From Streptomyces sp. H27-C3 (lineage in GTDB: Bacteria > Actinomycetota > Actinomycetes > Streptomycetales > Streptomycetaceae): a stretch of DNA of 64,000 nucleotides. Under the pieces are notes generated by a model that was not told the origin of the DNA, did no database searches, and saw only the letters and a program-made list of their open reading frames with translations. The stretch is taken from contig NZ_JASITA010000013.1 in the NCBI RefSeq assembly GCF_030063415.1, positions 106,639-170,638 on the forward strand, written 5' to 3'. Below, one piece after another: positions 8,281-16,546 of this stretch; the first letter of the stretch is position 1, and every line of letters begins with the position of its first letter. The position numbers and the translations under genes are program-made.

Positions 8281-10872
8281 ATGGGCCCAGGCATCCCGAG
8301 ACCCCTTCTGATCACGACCGCCGTCCTGGCGAGCGCCCTTCTGCTCGCCCACGTCCCCGCCACCGCACAGCCCGGCCCTCCGCCCGGCGCCGGTGACGGT
8401 GACGGGGACGGCGCACATCGCGAGCGAGCCGCTCAGGGACAGGCCGCCCGCACCCCGGCGGGCGCCGCCGCGAACGCGCTCGACGCCCGAACCCCGGGCC
8501 TCGACCGCGACGGCGGGTATCCCCGGCACACCGAGCTGACCGCGCCCGCGCCGAACCCGGCCGACAAGTCCATCAAGCTCGGCCTCACGCCGTACCACTC
8601 CATCGCGCCGAAGCTCAACTCCCTCCAGACATTGGGCAATCGGGTAAGTGTCGAGGTCGCGGGCAAGTCGGCCGGTGGGCATCAGCTGTATCTGGTGACC
8701 GTCACCGCGCCGGAGAGCTCCCGCGAGACGCGCGAGCAGGAGCGGATGCGGGAGCTGATCGAGAACGCACCGGCCCGCGCCGCGAAGGACCCGCGCGTCA
8801 AGGCCGCCTACAAGGCGCCGGTGCTGATCAACAACAATATTCACGGCAATGAGTGGGAGGGCACGGACGCTGCCCTCGGGCTCATCGAGGAATTGGCGAA
8901 GGCGAAGGACCGCAAGACCGCCGAGCTGCTGGCGAAGACCCGTATCTATCTGAATGTGACCGCCAACCCCGACGGCCGGATCGCAGGCACTCGCGCCAAC
9001 GCCAACGGCTTCGATCTCAACCGGGACTTCATCACCGCGACCCAGCCGGAGGTGCGGGCGATCCGGCAGATCGCCATCGCCAAGCAGCCCGCCGTGATGA
9101 TCGACCTGCACGGGTACGTCAACGGCACGCTCATCGAGCCGACGACCCCGCCGCACGGGGAGAACTACGAGTACGACCTGTTCCTCAAGAATTCCTACGC
9201 GAACGCGCTGGGCATGGAGAAGGCCGTCAACGGGCTCGGCTACACGCCCGCCAAGGACGGGGTCGACCCGGCCGTCATCCCCTTCCGCGACCAGGAGGAG
9301 GGCTGGGACGACTGGCCGCCGATCTTCACCCCGCAGTACATGCCGTTCCAGGGCGCGGTCGCGGCCCACACCATCGAGTTCCCGATGCAGGTCAACAACC
9401 AGGCGTACGAGACTCTTCCGGTCACCGAGCTGCGCCGCAGGTCCGCCATCAACACGGACATCGCGGGCGCGGCGATGCGCGCGACGCTCGCCTACACGGC
9501 GGACCACCGCGCCCCGGTGCTCGCCGACCAGATCGAGACCTTCCGGCGCGGCGCGGTGGGCGCGACGCAGGTGGAGGTGTCGCAGGAGACCGTGCCCGGT
9601 GTCCCGGGCATCGGTCCCGAGGACGTGTACACGGCCGCCTTCCCGCGGGCGTACGTCATTCCGGCGGCCGGGCGCGGACAGCGTTCCGCGACCGCCGCGG
9701 CCCGTCTCGTCGACCATCTGGTGGCCAACGATGTGCGTGTCGAGCGTGCGCGCGCCACATTCCGCCTCGCGGGGCGGAGTTACCCGGCCGGGTCGTACGT
9801 CGTCGACATGCGTCAGCCCAAGCGCGGGCTGGCCAACGTGATCCTCGCCGATGGCCGGGACATCAGCGCGGACGTCTCCACGATGTACGACATCTCGGGC
9901 TGGAGCCTCGGGCTGCTGTGGGGCGCGAGCGTGGAGAAGGTGCGGAAGGCCCCGGGCGGGCTGCGCTTCTCGGGGCGCACGGTCGATGCCGCGTCCCCGA
10001 CCGGTTACGTCGCACCGCGTGGCGCCCTCCAGTTGCGGCTCGACGACCCCAAGGAGATGGAGGCGCTCAACTCCCTTCTCGGGGACGGCGTCAAGGTCCG
10101 GCGGGCGGCCGACGGCAGTGCGCTCGTGCCCTCTTCAGCACGCAAGCGGGCCACTGCTCTCGCGGACCGTCTCGGCGTGGCCTTCCACGCGACGAAGGCC
10201 AAGGGTGTGGCGCCGCTGCCCCGCACGCGGGTCGCGGCCTCGGTGAGCCCGGGTGAGCTGTTCGCGTTGCGCGAGATGGGCTTCGAGGTGCTGCCGGTGT
10301 CGACGGCCGTGCTCAACGCGGGCTTCGACTGGGCGAAGGCCGATGTGCTCTTCGCCTCCGCCGGGCTGGAGTACGGGAAGCTGAAGCCGGCCGCCCGGGG
10401 CGCGCTCGACGCGTTCCTGGCCGGTGGCGGTGGCGTGGTCGGCCGCGGTGCGACGGGCGCGGCGCTCAACGCCGAAGCCAAGCTGCTGATCGCGAAGGCC
10501 GTGCAGGGCAACGGCGACGCGAACGGTGTGGTGAAGGTCGTCAACGCCGGTGGCCCGGTCACCGGAGGCGCACCCGGCCACACCTTCGTCTACTCCCCCA
10601 TGTGGTTCACCGACCTCGGGCCCGGCGTCCGCGTCGAGCAGTCCTACGGCGCGCGCGGCGCCCTGGTCTCCGGACACTGGCGGGCGGCGGCCGACAGCAG
10701 CGGCGGTCCGGCGGACGCGGCCGGACGGGCGGCGGTCGTCAGCGGTACGACGGCGGGCGGCGCGGGTGTGGTGCTCTTCGGCACCGAGCCGCTGTTCCGC
10801 GCGCACCCCAAGGGCGCGTACGCGCAGGTGGGCCGGGCGTTGCTGAACTCGGCGCTGACCTTGGCGCATTGA
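8281..10872 (+). CDS. Secreted M14-family zinc carboxypeptidase
   Basis: An 863-aa exported metallopeptidase. A signal peptide covers about residues 1-34, followed by a charged linker to about residue 90. The peptidase domain shows zinc ligands H188 and E191 (HGNEWE) and H277 (IDLHGY), plus catalytic Glu about E366 (HTIEFPM). It also has the usual NPDGR and FDLNRDF substrate-site motifs. This supports C-terminal amino-acid removal from peptides outside the cell. About 450 residues follow the catalytic domain with no obvious catalytic motif and are probably accessory. The start is ATG with GGAGGT upstream. It is monocistronic, flanked by repeats on the 5' side and a gene graveyard on the 3' side. 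Confidence 0.92.
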   Translation: MGPGIPRPLLITTAVLASALLLAHVPATAQPGPPPGAGDGDGDGAHRERAAQGQAARTPAGAAANALDARTPGLDRDGGYPRHTELTAPAPNPADKSIKLGLTPYHSIAPKLNSLQTLGNRVSVEVAGKSAGGHQLYLVTVTAPESSRETREQERMRELIENAPARAAKDPRVKAAYKAPVLINNNIHGNEWEGTDAALGLIEELAKAKDRKTAELLAKTRIYLNVTANPDGRIAGTRANANGFDLNRDFITATQPEVRAIRQIAIAKQPAVMIDLHGYVNGTLIEPTTPPHGENYEYDLFLKNSYANALGMEKAVNGLGYTPAKDGVDPAVIPFRDQEEGWDDWPPIFTPQYMPFQGAVAAHTIEFPMQVNNQAYETLPVTELRRRSAINTDIAGAAMRATLAYTADHRAPVLADQIETFRRGAVGATQVEVSQETVPGVPGIGPEDVYTAAFPRAYVIPAAGRGQRSATAAARLVDHLVANDVRVERARATFRLAGRSYPAGSYVVDMRQPKRGLANVILADGRDISADVSTMYDISGWSLGLLWGASVEKVRKAPGGLRFSGRTVDAASPTGYVAPRGALQLRLDDPKEMEALNSLLGDGVKVRRAADGSALVPSSARKRATALADRLGVAFHATKAKGVAPLPRTRVAASVSPGELFALREMGFEVLPVSTAVLNAGFDWAKADVLFASAGLEYGKLKPAARGALDAFLAGGGGVVGRGATGAALNAEAKLLIAKAVQGNGDANGVVKVVNAGGPVTGGAPGHTFVYSPMWFTDLGPGVRVEQSYGARGALVSGHWRAAADSSGGPADAAGRAAVVSGTTAGGAGVVLFGTEPLFRAHPKGAYAQVGRALLNSALTLAH

Positions 10873-11041
10873 ACTCGGCGCGCTGACCTCGGAATAGCCT
10901 CTCGGCGGCTGGTGCTTGATCCCCCTGTCACTTACGACCTCGGGGGCAATAGGGCGCGGGCTCCCGGCGTCATGCGACTCCGCCTCCGGCGTTGTCGTCG
11001 AGGTCGTTAAACACACAGACAGAGTTACGGGGGAGCACACG

Positions 11042-11140
11042 ATGTCGAAAACCATCATTGTGCAGGGCACGGTCGCCGAGGGGTTCGATGAGGTACGGGA
11101 AGAGTTCGCCGCCGTACTCGCCGAGGAGCGGCCCGGGCAT
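11042..11140 (+). pseudogene. 5' stump of a serine-hydrolase (beta-lactamase-like esterase) gene
   Basis: ATG 11042 follows a good ribosome site (GGGGGAG) and opens MSKTIIVQGTVAEGFDEV through FAAVLAEERPGH. This is the N terminus typical of Streptomyces class-C beta-lactamase-fold serine hydrolases. Homology stops after about 33 residues, before the SxxK motif, and the strand continues as antisense of an SMP-30 fragment. It is a truncated gene that kept its translation signals. Confidence 0.65.
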
Positions 11141-11335
11141 GCCGATGCCGCCTTGGAGGTTGACGACCAGGCCGCCGCCCGCGCGCGGCTTGGCCGCGCC
11201 CACGTGCTGCTCGGTGGCCATGACCGTACGGCTGCCGCTCACCGGGTCGTAGGTGTGGATGCGCGCGGACAGAATGTCGACCCAGATCAGCCGGCCCGCA
11301 GCCGCGTCCCAGTTCGGCGGACAATGGCCGGGCGG
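11140..11335 (-). pseudogene. 5' stump of an SMP-30/gluconolactonase-family gene
   Basis: Read on the minus strand, this encodes NWDAAAGRLIWVDILSARIH, then TYDPVSGSRTV and GLVVNLQGGIG. That is the N-terminal blade of the SMP-30/regucalcin sugar-lactonase family. The rest of the propeller and the metal site are missing; the fragment runs directly into the serine-hydrolase stump on the opposite strand. No start codon with a ribosome site is obvious. It is a gene remnant. Confidence 0.6.
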
Positions 11336-11371
11336 CTCCGAACGGTGCCCAAAGCGCCCCCGGGGGCGACA

Positions 11372-11412
11372 AAGGGCCGCATCCCCCTCGGCCCGAGGGG
11401 GATGCGGCCCTT
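11372..11412. terminator. Strong bidirectional terminator
   Basis: A perfect 19-bp stem (11372-11390 with 11394-11412) and 3-nt loop sit between the fossil region and the convergent ohr gene. TT/AA flank both sides. Confidence 0.85.
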
Positions 11413-11456
11413 CATGTCACATCAGCCGGTCATGTCACATCGGACGACGCGGTGCG

Positions 11457-11885
11457 TCAGACGACGGACAGCTCGACCTTGATGTTGCCGCGCGTGGCGT
11501 TCGAGTACGGGCACACCTGGTGCGCCTTCTCGAGCAGGTCCTTCGCGGTGGCCGCGTCCACGTTGGGTATGTGCGCGGAAAGCTTGACCTCAAGGCCGAA
11601 GCCGCCGGTCTCGGTCGAGCCGATGCCGGCCTCCGCGGTCACGGTCGAGCCGGAGATGTCGGCCTTCTCCTTGCGGGCGACGACGCCGAGAGCACCCTGG
11701 AAGCAGGCGCTGTAACCGGCCGCGAAGAGCTGCTCCGGGTTGGTACCGGCGCCGCTGCCGCCCATCTCCTTCGGCGGGTTCACCACTACGTCGAGCTTGC
11801 CGTCGTCCGACGCGACCCGGCCGTCACGGCCGTTCTCCGCGGTGGCGACAGCGGTGTACTTCACGTCTATCTTCTGGATGGTCAT
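11457..11885 (-). CDS. ohr: Organic hydroperoxide resistance protein (Ohr/OsmC family)
   Basis: A 142-aa thiol peroxidase that reduces organic and lipid hydroperoxides using two active-site cysteines. C61 (YSACFQGALG) and C125 (QVCPYSNATRGN) sit at the spacing expected for Ohr. The start MTIQKIDVKYTA was chosen because AGGAGG lies about 10 nt upstream; the reading frame extends further 5' but without family sequence. It lies downstream of, and on the same strand as, the MDR oxidoreductase with 67 bp between. The MarR gene beyond that is an OhrR-type candidate, though no OhrR-specific cysteine is evident in it. Confidence 0.95.
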   Translation of the reverse strand: MTIQKIDVKYTAVATAENGRDGRVASDDGKLDVVVNPPKEMGGSGAGTNPEQLFAAGYSACFQGALGVVARKEKADISGSTVTAEAGIGSTETGGFGLEVKLSAHIPNVDAATAKDLLEKAHQVCPYSNATRGNIKVELSVV

Positions 11886-11952
11886 GCTGAGGAAACCTCC
11901 TGCTTGTACGCCGCGACTCGCGCCCACGGACCGCGGCGGCCTGGGGGTGACC

Positions 11953-12972
11953 CTACCGGTTGAGGGAAACGATCATCTTGCCGGTGTTCTCGCCGCGGAG
12001 CAGGCCGACGAACGCGTCGTAGCCGTTCTCGATGCCCTCGACGACGGTCTCGTCGTACTTCAGCTCGCCGGAACGGATCCAGCCGGAGACCTCTTCGACG
12101 AACTGCGGCTGGAGCGCGACATGGTCTCCGACCAGCACACCCTGGAGTCGCAGCCGCTTGCCGATGATCAGCGCCATGTTGCTCGGGCCCGGCGTGGCCT
12201 CGGTGTTGTTGTACTGCGCGATCATGCCGCAGATGGTGGCGCGGCCGTGCACGTTGAACGAGCTCATGGCCGCTTCGAGATGCTCGCCGCCGACGTTGTC
12301 GAAGTAGACATCGATGCCGTCGGGGGCGGCCTCGCGCAACTGCGGGGCGACCGGGCCGTCCTTGTAGTTGAAGGCCGCGTCGAAGCCGTACTTCTCGGTG
12401 AGGTGCTTGACCTTCTCGGCGGAGCCGGCCGAGCCGATGACGCGCGAGGCGCCCTTGAGCTTGGCCATCTGGCCGACCAGGCTGCCGACCGCACCGGCCG
12501 CGCCGGAGACGAAGACGGCGTCGCCCTCCTTGAAGGAGGCGACCTCGAAGAGACCCGCGTAGGCGGTGAGGCCGGGCATGCCCAAGACGCCGAGGTAGGC
12601 GGAGAGCGGGGCCAGCGAGGCGTCGACCTTCGTGGCGTACTGGGCGGGCACGTCGGCGTACTCGCGCCAGCCCAGGCCGTGCAGGACATGGTCGCCGACG
12701 GCGAAGCGCTCGTCGTGGGAGGCGATGACCTCGCCGACCGCGCCACCGTCCATCGGCTGGTCGAGCTTGTAGGGCGGGGTGTACGACTTCACGTCGTTCA
12801 TCCGGCCGCGCATGTACGGGTCGACCGAGAAGTGCAGATTACGGACGAGGATCCGGCCCTCTGCCGGCTCGGTCACGGGGACCTCGCGCAGAGCGAAGTC
12901 CTCGGCCTTGGGCCAGCCGTGCGGGCGGGCGACAAGGTGCCAGGAACGGCCGGTCGTGGGCAGAGCGGTCAT
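11953..12972 (-). CDS. NADP-dependent MDR oxidoreductase (prostaglandin/2-alkenal reductase-like)
   Basis: A 339-aa zinc-independent medium-chain reductase of the leukotriene-B4 dehydrogenase/alkenal reductase type, reducing alpha,beta-unsaturated carbonyls with NADPH. The N terminus shows FSVDPYMRGRM, the nucleotide-binding fold VFVSGAAGAVGSLVGQMAKL, and the family NVGGEHLEAA segment. ATG 12972 is preceded by AGGAGG. It is divergent from marR across a short region with two copies of a candidate operator, suggesting control by that protein. With ohr downstream it fits defence against oxidised lipids (inference). Confidence 0.9.
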   Translation of the reverse strand: MTALPTTGRSWHLVARPHGWPKAEDFALREVPVTEPAEGRILVRNLHFSVDPYMRGRMNDVKSYTPPYKLDQPMDGGAVGEVIASHDERFAVGDHVLHGLGWREYADVPAQYATKVDASLAPLSAYLGVLGMPGLTAYAGLFEVASFKEGDAVFVSGAAGAVGSLVGQMAKLKGASRVIGSAGSAEKVKHLTEKYGFDAAFNYKDGPVAPQLREAAPDGIDVYFDNVGGEHLEAAMSSFNVHGRATICGMIAQYNNTEATPGPSNMALIIGKRLRLQGVLVGDHVALQPQFVEEVSGWIRSGELKYDETVVEGIENGYDAFVGLLRGENTGKMIVSLNR

Positions 12973-12998
12973 GGGGTACGGCCTCCTCGAAAAAGCTT

Positions 12999-13048
12999 CA
13001 TGTTCTGAACTAACCATGCTCCTGGATATTTCATGTTGTCAAGTAAGT
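12999..13048. promoter_or_regulatory. Putative MarR operators (two direct copies)
   Basis: Two 17-bp blocks, 12999-13015 and 13032-13048, share the pattern CATGTTnTnAAnTAA. They lie 33 bp apart (about three helical turns), between the divergent oxidoreductase and marR genes. Each core (TTCTGAA, TTGTCAA) is itself palindromic. Confidence 0.5.
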
Positions 13049-13055
13049 GGGTACG

Positions 13056-13490
13056 ATGGAAGGCATGACGCCTCGCACTGACCCGCTCACCGTCGAAGTG
13101 GTCGAGCTCATCGGCTCCGTCGTCGCCCGCTATTACGAGGAGTACGACGAGGCCGCGGGCAAGCACGGGCTCACCGGCGCCCAGGCGCGCGTACTGGGTC
13201 TGCTCTCCGTCGATCCGATACCCATGCGTCGCCTAGCTCAGAAACTCAAGTGCGAGCCGTCGAACGTCACCGGGATAGTCGACCGTCTTGAGTCGCGCGG
13301 CCTGGTGGAGCGCAGGCCCGACCCCGCCGACCGGCGCGTCAAGCTCGCCGCCGTCACGGAGGAGGGCGGCAGCACCGCGGCCGGGCTCCGCGACTCGCTG
13401 GAATTCGCGCGCGAGCCGCTCGGTGAGCTGTCGGCGGAGGAGCGGACGGTGCTGCGCGATCTGCTCAAGCGGATGCTGGGCGCCGGCTGA
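13056..13490 (+). CDS. MarR-family transcriptional regulator
   Basis: A winged-helix regulator of about 144 aa. The recognition region is MRRLAQKLKCEPSNVTGIVD followed by RLESRGLVERRPDPADRRVK (the wing), the standard MarR arrangement. It probably represses itself and the divergent MDR oxidoreductase. The start is uncertain: GTG 13047, ATG 13056 and ATG 13065 are in frame and none has a well-spaced ribosome site. The second operator copy ends just before 13056, which would suit autoregulation. No conserved N-terminal redox Cys is visible. Confidence 0.88.
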   Translation: MEGMTPRTDPLTVEVVELIGSVVARYYEEYDEAAGKHGLTGAQARVLGLLSVDPIPMRRLAQKLKCEPSNVTGIVDRLESRGLVERRPDPADRRVKLAAVTEEGGSTAAGLRDSLEFAREPLGELSAEERTVLRDLLKRMLGAG

Positions 13491-13507
13491 GCGGTGACCG
13501 CGTGATG

Positions 13508-13536
13508 GCTGAGTGATGGCTGGGGGATGACTCAGC
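13508..13536. terminator. Weak inverted repeat between convergent genes
   Basis: GCTGAGT (13508-13514) and ACTCAGC (13530-13536) form a 7-bp stem just after marR. The surrounding 80 bp is built of GTGATGGCT-like short repeats. Confidence 0.35.
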
Positions 13537-13573
13537 GGTGACCGAGCGGCGACTGAGCAGCCCTGCGGCCGGG

Positions 13574-14350
13574 TCAGTCGCACCACCACAGAAAGCGTGT
13601 GCAGCTCTCGGAGGGAGTGGGCTCCGGGAGTCGCGTGGGCTCGGGGTCGTCCGGGTCCGGATCCGGGTCCGTCGACGAGGGCGGGTCGGGATTCGACGGG
13701 GCCTGGCTCGTACCGCTCGTGGGCGCCTGTGGCGCGGTGGGGGACGTCGCGGCGGGGACCGTCGCCGACGCGGATTCGGGCGTGGACGTGGCGTCCGACG
13801 CTCCGGGGGACGGCAACTCGCTCGCGGACGCCGATGCGGTACGTGCCGACTCGTCCGGATCCGCGGTCCGCCCCGGAGCCGGCGCACTGCCGTCCTCCAA
13901 GGGTTCCGCGCTGCCCGAACGGCTGGGCAGCACACCCTTCTCGTCCGCCGTGGGCGCCGACGTCCGGTCCTCGCCCACGGACTCCATGGCCAGCTCGGCC
14001 AGGCTCAGCGCGCCCCCGGCCAGACCCAGGCCCAGGCCCAGGCAGACGAGCAGCACCTTGCGACCCCTGCGCCGGTGCGCCCTGGTCCGGTCCCTGGCGC
14101 GTCCCCTGCCTCCGCCACCCCGGCCACCCGCGCCCTCGCGGGCACGGCGACGGTGACCCGAGGGCTCGGGCGCACCCGGCGGCGCGGGGGCGTCGGGGGC
14201 CGGGGCCCGTGCGGGGTCGATGGGGCCGGCGGGCGCGGGGGCCGGGGCCCGTGCGGGGTCGATGGGGCCGAGCGCCTCGGCAGGAGCTCCGCACCCGGCA
14301 CAGGCCAGGGCGCCGTTGAGGTGCCTGCGGCAGGCGTGGCAGTAATCCAT
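13574..14350 (-). CDS. SCO2400-like zinc-ribbon, single-TM protein
   Basis: A 258-aa protein with a zinc-ribbon-like N terminus (MDYCHACRRHLNGALACAGC: two CxxC pairs), then a Pro/Ala-rich cytoplasmic linker. One membrane segment follows (VLLVCLGLGLGLAGGALSLA, about residue 110). The long Ser/Thr/Pro-rich, probably extracytoplasmic tail ends in the Cys-Trp motif CTRFLWWCD. This layout matches the Streptomyces family typified by SCO2400 as I recall it; function is unknown. The linker contains a duplicated block (GPIDPARAPAPAPA / GPIDPARAPAPDAPA) from a direct DNA repeat at about 14199-14271. Confidence 0.75.
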   Translation of the reverse strand: MDYCHACRRHLNGALACAGCGAPAEALGPIDPARAPAPAPAGPIDPARAPAPDAPAPPGAPEPSGHRRRAREGAGGRGGGGRGRARDRTRAHRRRGRKVLLVCLGLGLGLAGGALSLAELAMESVGEDRTSAPTADEKGVLPSRSGSAEPLEDGSAPAPGRTADPDESARTASASASELPSPGASDATSTPESASATVPAATSPTAPQAPTSGTSQAPSNPDPPSSTDPDPDPDDPEPTRLPEPTPSESCTRFLWWCD

Positions 14351-14462
14351 GGCGCCCGCAGATTATGCGGCGGCGGTGCGTCACAGGGAGGCCCGGCCGT
14401 GAGGATCTTGTGTGGAAGCGGTCCTTCCGCAGAGTGTCAGTGGGCCCGGGCAGGATGGGGGC

Positions 14463-15059
14463 ATGGAGATTTTCGGGCCGCTCGACTTCCAATTGGTGCT
14501 GCTGCGCCGGATGGCCGACCATCAGCCTGACCTCGTCGAGGACGCCCGCCGTGAGCTCGGCGTCTCGCTCGCGGAGCTGCGCGAGGCGAATCGGCGCTGG
14601 CAGGCCATGGTGCGCTCGCCGCGGGGGCGGGGCAGCGTGGCCCGCTACCGGTCGGCGCTCGGGCCGCCCGAGACGTCCGTGCGGCGCAGGATAGGCGACC
14701 TGGAGTGCGACGCGCTCGCCTGGCCGGTGCCGCTCTGGCCCGACCTGCGCTTCGAGGTGCTGACCGCGCCCGGCGGCGCCGTCTGGAACGAATGGCTGGT
14801 CCGCGCCCCTGGCGCCGCCGCCCCCGATCTGCGGGCCGCCGGGGATCTGCGCCCCTGGTCGTGCACGGTGGACGAGGTGGCCCGCGCCTTCCCGCCGGCC
14901 CGCCCGATGGAGGGCACGGCGCCCACCCGGTGGCGGCTCGGGTTCACGCTGCCCGACGGGGGGCAGTGCGTCGCGGAGTTCACCTGGGGGCTGTTGCAGG
15001 AGGTGCGGCCCTCTGACCCTCGTGACGTTGCAGGAGGCCCGGATTCCCGACCCTCGTGA
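14463..15059 (+). CDS. Conserved hypothetical protein, C-terminus running into tandem repeats
   Basis: A protein of about 198 aa starting at ATG 14463 (MEIFGPLDFQLVLLRRMADH). I do not recognise a named family. The sequence is acidic/aromatic with no signal peptide or membrane segment. A Trp-rich middle (WPDLRFEVL, WNEWLVRAP) and a C-terminal WRLGFTLPDGGQCVAEFTWG strand pair are the most distinctive parts. The last 22 residues are encoded by the first two units of the adjacent 35-bp minisatellite, so the natural C terminus has probably been altered by repeat growth. It is divergent from the SCO2400-like gene. Confidence 0.65.
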   Translation: MEIFGPLDFQLVLLRRMADHQPDLVEDARRELGVSLAELREANRRWQAMVRSPRGRGSVARYRSALGPPETSVRRRIGDLECDALAWPVPLWPDLRFEVLTAPGGAVWNEWLVRAPGAAAPDLRAAGDLRPWSCTVDEVARAFPPARPMEGTAPTRWRLGFTLPDGGQCVAEFTWGLLQEVRPSDPRDVAGGPDSRPS

Positions 15060-15279
15060 CGTTGCAGGAGGTGCGGACTCCCGACGCCTCATGACGTTGC
15101 AGGAGGTGCGGACTCCCGACGCCTCATGACGTTGCGGGAGGTCCGGTCTTCCTGCTGCCTGGTGACGTAGCGGGGGACGCAGTTTCCAGACGCCACGTGA
15201 CGTTGCAGGAGGTGCGGATTCCTGATGCGCCGTGACGTGGCGGACCCCCGTTTTCCTCACACCTCGTAACGTTGACAGG
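14994..15279. repeat. Tandem minisatellite, 34-36 bp unit, nine starts
   Basis: Units begin with TTGCAGGAGG-like sequence at 14994, 15028, 15062, 15097, 15132, 15168, 15203, 15238 and 15272, and most end in GTGACG. Periods are 34, 34, 35, 35, 36, 35, 35 and 34. Units 3 and 4 are almost identical; outer ones diverge. The unit is not a multiple of 3, so it disrupts reading frames. It starts inside the 3' end of the upstream gene and fills the gap to the MreB-like gene. Confidence 0.9.
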
Positions 15280-15470
15280 CCGTGACTCTGATGGCCCGTG
15301 ACGTGATGCCGCGAAGGTTGTCTTCTGGCGCGGCGTCAACCCGTACCCCCGACCGGCTCATCCCAGCGCGCGCACGCCGCGCGCCCCCCGCACGATGCGA
15401 ACAGGGGCAGCCCCCCTCGGACCCGGCAGCCGCCGGACCCTCCGCGCCAGCGCTCTCGGGAGAACTCGCC

Positions 15471-16508
15471 GTGACCGTCAGTCTTGAGCAGTTGCGCCGT
15501 TGCCATATCGCCGTCGACCTCGGGGCCGCGAGGACCCGCGTGTATGTGAAGGGGGTCGGGCTGGTCGTCGACGAGCCGAGTGTGGCCGCCGTGAACACCC
15601 GCACCGGGGCGCTCATCGCCGTCGGTGCCTTCGCCGAACAGATGACGGGCCGCACGCCCGACTACATCCGCGTGGTACGCCCCGTCTCCGGCGGCACCGT
15701 CGTCGACATCGAGATGGCCCAGCGCATGCTGCGCCACCTGCTCGGCGAGAAGCTCCGCCGCCAGCTGCGCCGCAAGCCCAGACTGCGGGCCGCCGCCTCC
15801 ACGCCGCACGACGCCGACCCGCTCGCGCAGCGCGCCACTGTCGAGACCCTGGTCGGGCTCGGCGCACGCCGGGTCGAGCTCGTCGACACCCTCATCGCCG
15901 CCGCCGTCGGCTGCGGGCTGCCCGTGGAGCAGCCGTCGGCCTCCATGATCATGGTGTGCGGGGCAGCGACCACCCAGGTCGCGGTCCTCTCGCTCGGCTC
16001 CATCGTCACCGCACAGCGCATCCCGGTCGGCGGCGACGCCATCGACCACGCGGTGATCCAGCACCTGCGCCACCAGCACGAGTTGATGCTGCCGAGCCAG
16101 TCGGTGCGCCCGCTCCAGCTGGCGCTGAGCGGCAATGGGCTCACCGTGCAGGGCCCGACGTCCACCGAGATCCACGGCCGGGACGTGGCCACCGGCCTGG
16201 CCCGCTCCGTGCAGGTCGACACCGCCGCCGTGCGCGAGGCCATCCACACCCCGCTCACGGCCGTGCTCGACGGCATCGGGCGGGTGCTCCGCGGCTGCCC
16301 GCCCGACCTGGTCGCCGACCTCGCGGAGTGCGGGATCATGATGGTCGGCGGCAGTGCGCTGCTGCCCGGCCTGGACCAGCGGCTGCGCGACGCGACCGGC
16401 ATGCCGGTGCGCATCGCGGAGCGCCCCGACACCTGCGCCGTACTGGGGCTCGGAGCGATGCTGGAAGGCAAGATCCAGCCGATGGTTCTCGACCCGCTCA
16501 ACGACTGA
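15471..16508 (+). CDS. mbl: MreB/Mbl-like actin-family protein
   Basis: A 345-aa bacterial actin homologue. ATP-binding signatures are present: IAVDLGAARTRVYVKGVGLV (phosphate 1), VDIEMAQRMLRHLL, the phosphate-2-like SLGSIVTAQRIPVGGDAID, and MMVGGSALLPGLDQRL (adenosine motif). Streptomyces carry several MreB paralogues that act in aerial-hyphal and spore wall formation; this one is divergent enough to look like Mbl rather than MreB (moderate certainty). GTG 15471 follows GGGAG. The histidine-kinase-like gene starts 38 bp downstream, probably in the same transcript. Confidence 0.82.
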   Translation: MTVSLEQLRRCHIAVDLGAARTRVYVKGVGLVVDEPSVAAVNTRTGALIAVGAFAEQMTGRTPDYIRVVRPVSGGTVVDIEMAQRMLRHLLGEKLRRQLRRKPRLRAAASTPHDADPLAQRATVETLVGLGARRVELVDTLIAAAVGCGLPVEQPSASMIMVCGAATTQVAVLSLGSIVTAQRIPVGGDAIDHAVIQHLRHQHELMLPSQSVRPLQLALSGNGLTVQGPTSTEIHGRDVATGLARSVQVDTAAVREAIHTPLTAVLDGIGRVLRGCPPDLVADLAECGIMMVGGSALLPGLDQRLRDATGMPVRIAERPDTCAVLGLGAMLEGKIQPMVLDPLND

Positions 16509-16546
16509 GCGGCGCTGTTGGAGGGTGCGTGGGCGGTGGACCGGGC

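Noticed and set aside
14994..15279. CRISPR array
   Set aside because: The repeats are contiguous 34-36 bp units with only about 10 variable bases; there are no unique spacers of normal length and no cas genes nearby.
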